Shown here piece by piece: positions 1-5,106 of a stretch of DNA of 5,106 nt (positions are counted from its first letter, which is position 1; the number at the start of each line of letters is the position of its first letter). The position numbers were made by a program, and so were the translations under genes. The stretch spans positions 1 through 5,106 of the forward strand of contig CACXBN010000296.1 in assembly GCA_902765885.1 (NCBI GenBank), given 5' to 3'. The stretch is from an uncultured Ruminococcus sp. GTDB taxonomy: Bacteria; Bacillota; Clostridia; Oscillospirales; CAG-272. The notes under the pieces were generated by a model that did no database searches, was not told where the DNA came from, and saw nothing but the letters and a program-made list of their open reading frames with translations.

Positions 1-24
1 AAAAATGCAAGGGGTTTCCTTGCA
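1..24 (-). terminator. Possible rho-independent terminator at the left edge
   Basis: A perfect 7-bp stem (TGCAAGG at 6-12 with CCTTGCA at 18-24) encloses a 5-nt loop. Read on the minus strand it is followed by five T residues (5-1) at the window edge, the layout of an intrinsic terminator. The minus-strand gene to its right already has a stronger terminator at 368-400, so this one would act as a backup or on leftward read-through. The T run may continue outside the window, which cannot be seen. Confidence 0.35.
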
Positions 25-94
25 AAATATGGTGTTTTTTGAATATTTTTTTATTTTATTTCATTGCATCAAGTGGCAAACTCGGGAAGCACGA

Positions 95-358
95 ATGAGA
101 AAACAAGCGGAAAAAACAAGCGGAAAAAAACAAGCGGAAAAAACAAGCGGAAAAACTTCTGAAAACAAAGAAAAGATCATATCCTATTTCCGCAAAAACG
201 GAAATGCAAGTTCATCAGAGCTCGCTGACAGTCTTAAGCTTAGCAACGCAAGAATCAGAGCGCTTCTGTCCGAACTCACAAATGATGGTACTTTAGTTCC
301 ATTTGGAAACGGTCGTTCAAGAAGATATACAATCAAAGAGATACCAGCTCATAGCTGA
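95..358 (+). CDS. Small winged-helix protein, probable C-terminal remnant of an AlbA_2/ATP-binding regulator
   Basis: The 87-residue product has two parts. Residues 3-20 are a Lys/Gln/Glu/Thr/Ser repeat (KQAEKTSGK twice). Residues 24-82 look like a winged helix-turn-helix: KEKIISYFRKNG forms helix 1, SSSELADSLKLS the turn region, NARIRALLSELTNDG the recognition helix, and RSRRYTIK the wing strand. Basic repeats followed by a winged helix that ends in an RRY-x-hydrophobic-K strand are typical, from memory of the family, of the C-terminus of Firmicutes proteins with an N-terminal Schlafen/AlbA_2 domain. No trace of that catalytic part is visible here. I start the gene at ATG 95 because a weak GGGAAG site (84-89) precedes it; residues encoded upstream (5-94) are AT-rich and unlike the family. 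The frame stays open to the left edge, so an upstream or truncated 5' portion is possible. The gene converges on the minus-strand gene at 447. It may be a free-standing DNA-binding protein or a decayed pseudogene; function is not established. Confidence 0.5.
   Translation: MRKQAEKTSGKKQAEKTSGKTSENKEKIISYFRKNGNASSSELADSLKLSNARIRALLSELTNDGTLVPFGNGRSRRYTIKEIPAHS
104..155 (+). repeat. Four tandem copies of a CAAGCGG + poly-A unit
   Basis: CAAGCGG recurs at 104, 117, 131 and 144, each copy followed by an A run of 6, 7, 6 and 5 bases, giving units of 13, 14, 13 and 12 nt. Two adjacent units (13 + 14 = 27 nt) keep the reading frame, so the same DNA repeat is read in two registers, as KQAEK and then TSGK. 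The repeat lies at the start of the small winged-helix gene. A runs of this length are prone to polymerase slippage. Confidence 0.9.
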
Positions 359-367
359 ATACAATAG

Positions 368-400
368 AAAAACCGCCTGTTGTGATTACAACATAGGCGG
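368..400 (-). terminator. Rho-independent terminator of the zinc-ribbon membrane protein gene
   Basis: CCGCCT (373-378) pairs with AGGCGG (395-400), and GTTGT (379-383) pairs with ACAAC (388-392) above a 2-nt bulge; the loop is GATT (384-387). On the minus strand the stem is followed directly by five T (372-368). It lies 46 nt past the stop codon of the gene at 447-1229. The plus-strand gene ending at 358 stops just before it, but on the plus strand the stem is followed by CTTCAAAAC, a poor T tract, so it serves mainly the minus strand. Confidence 0.85.
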
Positions 401-446
401 CTTCAAAACAGTCGGCTTGCAGATTTTCTCTCATCATCCGTGCTTT

Positions 447-1229
447 TTAGCGTGGATGGCGGGAGAATTTTGCGTTTGTGCACCTGGAACTTATGTATTC
501 TTCAACAAAGTCAAAATCCTCAGCTGCAACGTAAACCTGGTTTTTATTCAAAAAGCTGTTGAGTTTAATAAGATTTCTCTTCGGATAAGATTTTATTTTC
601 TTTACGCTCGAAAATTCCGAGTACATTGAGGTCCTTTGAGAATTAAGGCCGAGCCCAACTGAGCTCATGTTTCCGGTAAGGACTCCGGTCAGAAGCGTCG
701 CATTGCCAATTCCCCTTGCCTTTTTCGCCTGCTCATCTATCTGACTGTGAAGTATTCCCTTTTCATCCATCGTGAATTCGACTATATACTTCCCTTTCAT
801 TATGGCGGCATAAATAAGATAGCTTATTGTCACAAGGACAACAATGCCCAGCGCTACGAAGCCCATAACTTTAAGTATCCCCAGAAGAGCATCGGAATCG
901 AATCCACTGTCAATTACCTGGACCAGGAAAACAAAGGCAAACACGATAGCAAACACTATCAGAAAGACCTTCAGGATAAGGAGAAATATAGTTGGATTTT
1001 TAAAAAGGCTCATTTCATATATCCACCTGTATTTCCCATCCGGATAAAGAACCATATTACTGCTTCCGTGCTCTCCGTTGACAGGAACGGAGCTGCCGGA
1101 GAAAACATTTTCGCGTGATGTATTTTTCCTTCCGGTTTGCGAATCGGAAGGAGCAGTTACTATTGTTCCGCATTTCGGGCAATATCCGGCATCATCATTT
1201 ATCTCTTTACCGCATTGTTCACAAAACAT
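447..1229 (-). CDS. Zinc-ribbon, two-transmembrane-helix protein of unknown function
   Basis: The 260-residue protein starts with a zinc ribbon: C3-x2-C6 and C17-x2-C20 (CEQCG ... CPKCG), which should bind one Zn. A polar, Ser/Asn-rich linker follows (about 22-70). Two hydrophobic helices come next, about 79-106 and 117-144, separated by a short acidic loop (DSGFDSDALL). The C-terminal domain (about 147-251) contains YIVEFTMDEKGI, a Gly/Ala-rich stretch, and then FSSVKKIKSYPKRNLIKL and NQVYV, a layout like the bacterial PH-like domains often attached to such membrane proteins. Both ends are predicted to be cytoplasmic. The start at 1229 has a clear Shine-Dalgarno sequence (GAGGTG, 1239-1234) and puts the CEQC motif at residue 3, as is usual in this family; the longer frame from 1280 would begin upstream of the predicted promoter. 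The gene appears monocistronic, with its own promoter and terminator. Similar proteins are widespread in Clostridia as uncharacterised zinc-ribbon proteins, and I cannot assign a role. Confidence 0.88.
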   Translation of the reverse strand: MFCEQCGKEINDDAGYCPKCGTIVTAPSDSQTGRKNTSRENVFSGSSVPVNGEHGSSNMVLYPDGKYRWIYEMSLFKNPTIFLLILKVFLIVFAIVFAFVFLVQVIDSGFDSDALLGILKVMGFVALGIVVLVTISYLIYAAIMKGKYIVEFTMDEKGILHSQIDEQAKKARGIGNATLLTGVLTGNMSSVGLGLNSQRTSMYSEFSSVKKIKSYPKRNLIKLNSFLNKNQVYVAAEDFDFVEEYISSRCTNAKFSRHPR

Positions 1230-1260
1230 AGCGCACCTCAAAAGAATAATATCTGAAATA

Positions 1261-1289
1261 AGTATACCATGAATAATCACAAATGATAT
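1261..1289 (-). promoter_or_regulatory. Extended -10 promoter of the zinc-ribbon protein gene
   Basis: On the minus strand TGG (1269-1267) stands directly before TATACT (1266-1261), an extended -10 element one mismatch from consensus. The hexamer 17 nt upstream (ATATCA, 1289-1284) is a poor -35, which an extended -10 can tolerate. Transcription would start near 1254, leaving a leader of about 25 nt that contains the GAGGTG ribosome site. Confidence 0.6.
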
Positions 1290-1336
1290 GACAGGCGAAT
1301 CTTTGTCATTGACATTTTTTTGTCAGCAATCAAACA

Positions 1337-1368
1337 GGCAGAGCATGTATAAAGAACATTGCCCTGCC
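1337..1368 (-). terminator. Hairpin terminator of the copA-tcdA operon
   Basis: On the minus strand GGCAG (1368-1364) pairs with CTGCC (1341-1337), and the stem continues through a G-T wobble and a GCA-TGT/ACA-TGC section with one bulged A; the loop is about 7 nt. It starts 10 nt past the tcdA stop codon. The tail (TGTTTG) is only modestly T-rich, and a run of seven T sits about 20 nt further on the opposite strand, so termination may be imperfect. Confidence 0.55.
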
Positions 1369-1378
1369 ATTCGTGATG

Positions 1379-2104
1379 TTATTTTCCGAAACCTATAAGA
1401 TCTTTGATGACCTCTCCGGCTATAATGAGTCCCGCAACCGACGGAACAAATGCATTGCTTCCTGGAGGCAGTTTTTTCCCCTGCAGCTCTGTTTCAGATA
1501 GTCCTGAATAATCAGGCTTTAACGGCGGCTCCTTCGAGTAGACGACCTTTAATTTCCGGATGCCTCTTTTTTTCAGCTCATTTCTCATTACTCTCGCAAG
1601 AGGACATGTGGTTGTCTTGTATATATCGGCGACTTCAAGCGCAGCAGGGTTCATTTTGTTTCCGGCACCCATGCTGCTGATCACGGGAACTCCCGCTTTG
1701 TCAGCCTGCATCACGAGTTCGATCTTGCCGGTTACGGTATCTATGGCGTCGACTACATAATCATATTCTCCGAAATCGAACTGTGCTGCGGTATCGGGCA
1801 TAAAGAACGTATTGTGCTTTCTGACAATACAATCCGGATTTATCTCATATATTCTCTCTTCGGCAACATCGACCTTGTATCTGCCTATTGTTTTGTGCGT
1901 TGCTATGATCTGCCTGTTTATATTCGACAGACAGACCTTATCATTGTCTATGATGTCCAGCTGTCCCACTCCGCTGCGCGCAAGGGCTTCTATCACATAT
2001 CCGCCTACTCCGCCGGCACCGAAGACAGCGACTCTTGCCGAAGATAGTTTCTTCATCCCGTCTTCACCGATGAGAAGCTGTGTTCTTGAAAACTGTTCTT
2101 TCAT
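1379..2104 (-). CDS. tcdA: tRNA threonylcarbamoyladenosine dehydratase (E1-like, ThiF/MoeB/HesA family)
   Basis: TcdA uses ATP to cyclise the threonylcarbamoyl side chain of t6A37 in ANN-decoding tRNAs, giving ct6A; it acts in the cytoplasm. The 241-residue length is normal for the Firmicutes form. Visible hallmarks are the family N-terminus FSRTQLLIGEDGMKKL (5-20), the nucleotide-binding glycine loop GAGGVGG (29-35), the acidic residue after strand 2 (IIDND, D53), NINRQ with R64 (61-65), K77, and the DAIDT motif (119-123). Next come TTTCPLARVMR (164-174), with C167 before the PLAR element conserved in this group, and the C-terminal PPGSNAFVPSVAGL segment. The start at 2104 keeps the conserved N-terminus. 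The gene lies 16 nt after the copA stop, and no convincing Shine-Dalgarno sequence precedes the ATG (CCGCAAAAACAT), so translation is probably coupled to copA. MoeB and ThiF are less likely: the CxxC zinc pairs of MoeB/ThiF are absent and the overall pattern is that of TcdA (YgdL/CsdL). Confidence 0.94.
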   Translation of the reverse strand: MKEQFSRTQLLIGEDGMKKLSSARVAVFGAGGVGGYVIEALARSGVGQLDIIDNDKVCLSNINRQIIATHKTIGRYKVDVAEERIYEINPDCIVRKHNTFFMPDTAAQFDFGEYDYVVDAIDTVTGKIELVMQADKAGVPVISSMGAGNKMNPAALEVADIYKTTTCPLARVMRNELKKRGIRKLKVVYSKEPPLKPDYSGLSETELQGKKLPPGSNAFVPSVAGLIIAGEVIKDLIGFGK

Positions 2105-2120
2105 ATGTTTTTGCGGATTA

Positions 2121-4661
2121 TCAGTTTCCGGAACTGTTTAGTCCGCGGTAAGAATATCCGCTCTCCTTTATTGCCTTTCTGATTTTGCTCTCATTAAGTT
2201 TTCCGCTTGTCACGACTACTGCCTTCCCGCTTTTGAAGTCCGGCTTGGCAGAGGCGATAAAGTCAAGGCTTTCAAGCGCGTCCCTGACAGTTCTTTCGCA
2301 GTGTTCACACATCATTCCGTCGATATGTAACACGAGTTCCGTTCCGGGCTCATCACCTGATATTTTTGCTTTCTTATTCTTTCCCGAAAAAATCGACGGC
2401 TTATCCTTTGACGGATCGTGTATTTTCAGCAAATTGAGCCTTAAAGCATTGAGACATACCGTAACGCTCGAGAGACTCATTGCAGCGGCCGCTATCATCG
2501 GATTCATTTTGAGTCCGAATATACCCGCTGCCAGCGGTATGCATATAACATTATAGAAGAATGCCCAGAACAGATTCTCATATATATTGCGAAGTGTTCC
2601 CCTGCCGAGTCTGATGCTTGCGGCAGCATCCTCAAGGTCACTGTTCATAAGAACTATGGATGCGCTGTCGATGGCAACGTCGGTCCCGGCTCCTATGGCG
2701 ATTCCGACATCGGCTCTGGTAAGCGCAGGCGCATCATTTATACCGTCTCCGACCATGGCGACCTTACCGTTTTTCTGAAGAGAGCGTATCACGGCCTCCT
2801 TCTGGTCAGGGAGGACATTTGCGATGACTTCGTCAACTCCGGCTTCTTTTCCTATATAATTCGCGGCTTTTTCGTTGTCTCCCGTCAGCATGACGACTTT
2901 TACCCCGAGGTTCTTCAGATGAGTGATCGCTTTAGGAGAACTTTTCTTTATAACATCGGCAACCGATATCATTCCGATCAGCTTTTTTCCTTTTAGGAAA
3001 TAAAGAGGTGTTTTGCCTTCAGATGCTAGCTTTTCGCCCATCTCAAAGAATTCGGGCATTTCACCGGTTATGCTTTCGGCCATTTTGCGGTTTCCGCCTG
3101 AAAGCTTTTCAAATCCCAGTTTTGCCTCCACACCGTTGCCGGGAAGAGCTTTGAATTCAGATACGTCAAGCGGAAGAATTCCTCTTTCTCTGCAATATGA
3201 CACTACGGCAAGCGCAAGCGGGTGCTCGCTCTTTATTTCAAGGGAATATGCTGTTTCAAGCAGCTCGCTCTCGCTCTCTCCCGGCGCCGTGATTATGTCC
3301 GTTACTACGGGATTTCCCTCCGTTACCGTTCCCGTCTTGTCGAGCACGACCGTGTCGATTCTTCCGACGGTTTCAAGAGCCTCTCCCGTTTTTATGAGAA
3401 TGCCCGATTTGGCTCCGAGTCCGTTACCCACCATGATCGCAACGGGAGTTGCGAGCCCCAATGCGCACGGGCACGATATCACAAGGACACATATCCCGCG
3501 CGCAAGAGCGTCTCCTATTTCGGCTCCTGCAATAAGCCATCCGATTATGACGATTACCGAGAGAATAATTACTGCCGGCACGAATATGCCTGATACTTTA
3601 TCCGCTATCCTTGCAATGGGCGCCTTGGTAGCTGCAGCATCCGACACCATTCTGATAATCCTGCTGAGAGTAGTATCCTCTCCGACATGTGTTGCCCTGC
3701 ACTTCAGATATCCGCTTTTGTTGACCGTTGCCGCGCTGACATGATCTCCCTCTGTCTTGTCGACAGGAACAGATTCGCCTGTAAGGGCTGATTCATCGAC
3801 TGCGCTGATCCCTTCTAAGACTATCCCGTCGACCGGGATGCTGTCTCCGGGCTTTACGGCGAATATATCATCCTGTCTTACTTCATCTATGCTGACTTCC
3901 TTCTCCTCACCGTCCAATATCAGTCTGGCTGTTTTCGGCTTCAGCTTTATAAGGTTTTTAAGGGCGCTGGTGGTTTTACCTTTTGAGATCGACTCAAGCA
4001 GTTTACCCACTGTGATAAGCGCGGGAATCATTGCTGCCGATTCATAATAAAGCTCGTCATGATATAGACGCATTACATCCGTGCCGGCGGCACCGGATGA
4101 TACCATTCCGCACATTTTAAAGAAAACGAATGTGCTCCAGGCGAATGATACGGCAGACCCGAGCGAAACAAGCGTATCCATGTTAGGGGAACCCGAGAAG
4201 AGTGCCTTAGTACCGCTGATAAAGAACTTCTGATTTATAATCATTACGGCTGCGGAAAGCAGCAATTCAACAAGTGTAAGCGCAAGATGATTATGTTCAA
4301 AAAAAGGAGGTACGGGCCATCCGAGCATATTGTGGCCCATGGTAATGTACATAAGTATGACAAGGAAAATGACAGATACGATAAGTCTCTTTTTCAGTTT
4401 GGGCGTTTCATGATCCGTAAGTTCATCTCCGATATAAGATGATGACGCGCTCTTTTTGCTGCCATCTCTGAGTGAAGCGCCATATCCGGCTTTTTCCACT
4501 GCCTTTATTATATCGTTTTCATTTGCAGTTCCGTCAACGCTCATGGAATTTGTAAGCAGACTGACCGCACATGATGTTACACCGGGAACCGATGATACTG
4601 CTTTTTCAACACGTGCCTGACATGCGGCGCAGCTCATTCCCGTAACCAAATAATGTTCCAT
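2121..4661 (-). CDS. copA: Cu(+)-exporting P1B-type ATPase with N- and C-terminal HMA domains
   Basis: This 846-residue inner-membrane pump uses ATP to export Cu(I). Order of parts: HMA1 at 1-65 with GMSCAAC (C11, C14); a pair of helices at about 91-109 and 126-146, linked by a His-containing outer loop (MGHNMLGWP ... EHNH); helices at about 163-183 and 205-222; the actuator domain with TGES (294-297); helices at about 358-378 and 384-408, with the metal-site CPC at 397-399. The catalytic domains follow: phosphorylated D441 in DKTGT, SEHP (478-481), GNG (508-510), TGDN (593-596) and GDGINDAP (638-645). The last two helices carry YN (703-704) and MSLSS (728-732); CPC, YN and MSxSS together mark the Cu(I) subtype, P1B-1. 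A Lys-rich linker (about 746-775) leads to HMA2 with GMMCEHC (C785, C788). All catalytic residues are intact. The start at 4661 has GGAG five nt upstream (4670-4667). The gene is first in an operon with tcdA. The C-terminal HMA resembles CopZ and may be a fused chaperone-like or sensing module. Ag(I) would probably also be carried, as in relatives. Confidence 0.97.
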   Translation of the reverse strand: MEHYLVTGMSCAACQARVEKAVSSVPGVTSCAVSLLTNSMSVDGTANENDIIKAVEKAGYGASLRDGSKKSASSSYIGDELTDHETPKLKKRLIVSVIFLVILMYITMGHNMLGWPVPPFFEHNHLALTLVELLLSAAVMIINQKFFISGTKALFSGSPNMDTLVSLGSAVSFAWSTFVFFKMCGMVSSGAAGTDVMRLYHDELYYESAAMIPALITVGKLLESISKGKTTSALKNLIKLKPKTARLILDGEEKEVSIDEVRQDDIFAVKPGDSIPVDGIVLEGISAVDESALTGESVPVDKTEGDHVSAATVNKSGYLKCRATHVGEDTTLSRIIRMVSDAAATKAPIARIADKVSGIFVPAVIILSVIVIIGWLIAGAEIGDALARGICVLVISCPCALGLATPVAIMVGNGLGAKSGILIKTGEALETVGRIDTVVLDKTGTVTEGNPVVTDIITAPGESESELLETAYSLEIKSEHPLALAVVSYCRERGILPLDVSEFKALPGNGVEAKLGFEKLSGGNRKMAESITGEMPEFFEMGEKLASEGKTPLYFLKGKKLIGMISVADVIKKSSPKAITHLKNLGVKVVMLTGDNEKAANYIGKEAGVDEVIANVLPDQKEAVIRSLQKNGKVAMVGDGINDAPALTRADVGIAIGAGTDVAIDSASIVLMNSDLEDAAASIRLGRGTLRNIYENLFWAFFYNVICIPLAAGIFGLKMNPMIAAAAMSLSSVTVCLNALRLNLLKIHDPSKDKPSIFSGKNKKAKISGDEPGTELVLHIDGMMCEHCERTVRDALESLDFIASAKPDFKSGKAVVVTSGKLNESKIRKAIKESGYSYRGLNSSGN

Positions 4662-4709
4662 TTGTTCTCCATATCTGCAGGTTAACTATTTCCTACCTTG
4701 CATATATGT

Positions 4710-4738
4710 ATTATACTCTCAAGCAAGTCATATGTCAA
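4710..4738 (-). promoter_or_regulatory. Consensus sigma-A promoter of copA-tcdA
   Basis: On the minus strand TTGACA (4738-4733) and TATAAT (4715-4710) are both perfect and exactly 17 nt apart. Transcription should start near 4703, giving a leader of about 41 nt ahead of the GGAG ribosome site and the copA ATG at 4661. The 17-nt spacer argues against MerR/CueR-type control, which uses 19-20 nt. So strong a core promoter on a copper pump suggests control by a repressor, but no clear CsoR or CopY operator is present. Confidence 0.88.
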
Positions 4739-4777
4739 AGAAAACTTGGGGACAACAGCGTCATCTTAATGAGACAG

Positions 4778-4808
4778 ATCGGGTAGGGGGAAATGAATTC
4801 CCCCTCCC
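4778..4808 (-). ncRNA. Group II intron domain VI with branch-point adenosine and 3' end
   Basis: GGG (4808-4806) pairs with CCC (4783-4781), and GGGGGAA (4804-4798) pairs with TTCCCCC (4792-4786) under a TTCAT loop. The opposing A4805 / T4785-A4784 internal loop leaves A4784 unpaired, seven nt from a 3' end in AT (4779-4778). This matches the usual branch point, 7-8 nt before a 3' splice site ending in AY. Confidence 0.8.
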
Positions 4809-4811
4809 ACA

Positions 4812-4841
4812 CCACCGTACGTGCCGTTCGGCATACGGCGG
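4812..4841 (-). ncRNA. Group II intron domain V (catalytic hairpin)
   Basis: The 30-nt hairpin has a lower stem CCGCCGTA (4841-4834) paired with TACGGTGG (4819-4812), including the expected G-U pair. The catalytic triad reads CGC (4840-4838), in place of the AGC of many introns. The two-nt CG bulge (4821-4820) is in its conserved place after GGCA, and the short upper stem TGCC/GGCA carries the loop GAAC (4829-4826). The loop is not a GNRA tetraloop, and the upper stem is shorter than in a 34-nt domain V. Confidence 0.85.
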
Positions 4842-5106
4842 TTCGGTTCTTCTCCTCGTTTGTCTCAACGCTTTTGCGCTTTTGCTCTACGACTTCCTTC
4901 GTTTTGCCTCATATACGTTTCAGCTACTCCTCATATCGAGCCTACGCATTACATCTTCTAACGATAAGTTGAACCGTTCGGCCCTTCCCGATTTCTCGGT
5001 ACTACGGCCTTGGCTGACTTCTCACGATTCGTTGTTACTGCGGATTTCTCCGTTCGTGAGATCTCACGGGATAAGTCATCGGTCTTTCCTCGTCTACCTT
5101 CCCAAT

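Larger units (their letters stand above)
4778..5106 (-). mobile_element. Group II intron, 3' portion, apparently lacking its reverse-transcriptase ORF
   Basis: Read on the minus strand from the right edge, this stretch folds as successive group II intron domains. A hairpin compatible with domain II is closed by CTCACGA (5060-5054) and TCGTGAG (5027-5021), with an inner CGGA-GAAA-TCCG arm (5052-5041). A domain III-like hairpin has GGCC (5009-5006) and GGCC (4983-4980) around GTAGTA, a CCGA-GAAA-TCGG arm (4999-4988) and GAAG, a familiar bacterial domain III pattern. Domains V (4841-4812) and VI (4808-4781) are clear, and the intron should end in GAT at 4778. Between domains III and V only about 137 nt remain (4979-4843), interrupted by stops in the frames I followed, instead of the roughly 1.2-1.9 kb reverse-transcriptase/maturase gene usually carried in domain IV. 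The rest of the element, including domain I, lies right of the window. The downstream exon runs straight into the copA promoter. I am sure of the intron family; the subclass is uncertain, though the CGC triad fits group IIC. Confidence 0.85.

Noticed and set aside
104..155. CRISPR-like array
   Set aside because: The units are 12-14 nt with no unique spacers between them; this is a simple tandem repeat.
747..1118. A 123-codon plus-strand open frame opposite the zinc-ribbon gene
   Set aside because: It has no recognisable motif and covers the membrane helices of a well-supported minus-strand gene; it is a shadow frame.
1230..1280. Longer start for the zinc-ribbon protein (17 extra residues)
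   Set aside because: The extension spans the predicted -10 element and would bypass the good GAGGTG ribosome site; the family usually begins right at the CxxC motif.
1309..1352. Plus-strand promoter starting with TTGACA at 1309
   Set aside because: No -10 element is found at a workable distance and no plus-strand gene lies downstream.
3013..3744. A 243-codon plus-strand open frame
   Set aside because: It lies wholly opposite the catalytic core of copA, has a Ser/Pro/Ala-rich composition typical of an antisense frame, and shows no domain.
4716..4732. MerR/CueR-type operator in the copA promoter spacer
   Set aside because: The spacer is the normal 17 nt and lacks a central dyad; MerR-type promoters have 19-20 nt spacers.
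4916..4979. Short minus-strand frame FNLSLEDVMRRLDMRSS as the start of a reverse transcriptase
   Set aside because: It ends in TGA after a few residues and is followed directly by domain V; no RT motif follows. It may be a scrap of the lost gene but cannot be called one.

Overview
This window most likely comes from a Gram-positive anaerobe of the class Clostridia (Bacillota). The evidence is a clostridial-style copper ATPase, a TcdA-type E1-like enzyme, a zinc-ribbon/two-helix membrane protein of a type common in these bacteria, consensus sigma-A promoters and moderate GC content. The genus cannot be named from the sequence. Almost everything of substance is on the minus strand; the only plus-strand gene is a short one at the left edge.

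Layout from left to right. (1) Bases 1-358 hold a small plus-strand winged-helix gene that looks like the C-terminal end of a larger AlbA_2/ATP-binding regulator. Its start overlaps a short A-rich tandem repeat. (2) A good rho-independent terminator at 368-400 faces the minus strand and closes a monocistronic gene (447-1229) for a zinc-ribbon membrane protein. That gene has its own extended -10 promoter at about 1261-1269. (3) A two-gene minus-strand operon follows: copA (2121-4661), a Cu(+)-exporting P1B ATPase with a metal-binding domain at each end, then tcdA (1379-2104), a tRNA threonylcarbamoyladenosine dehydratase, only 16 nt downstream. The operon has a perfect-consensus promoter (TTGACA-17-TATAAT, 4710-4738) and ends at a hairpin at 1337-1368. 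(4) From 4778 to the right edge lies the 3' part of a group II intron on the minus strand. Domains II-III, V and VI can be recognised, but there is no reverse-transcriptase reading frame where domain IV should carry one.

How the parts fit. CopA removes cuprous copper from the cytoplasm, and its two HMA domains act as built-in copper-binding modules. TcdA makes the cyclic form of t6A in tRNA, so its link to copA seems to be one of transcription rather than pathway. No CsoR- or CopY-type regulator gene is visible. The intron lies immediately upstream of the copA promoter and points the same way, so what originally stood upstream of copA is hidden beyond the intron and outside the window. The least ordinary elements are the apparently ORF-less group II intron and the slippage-prone repeat in the small winged-helix gene.
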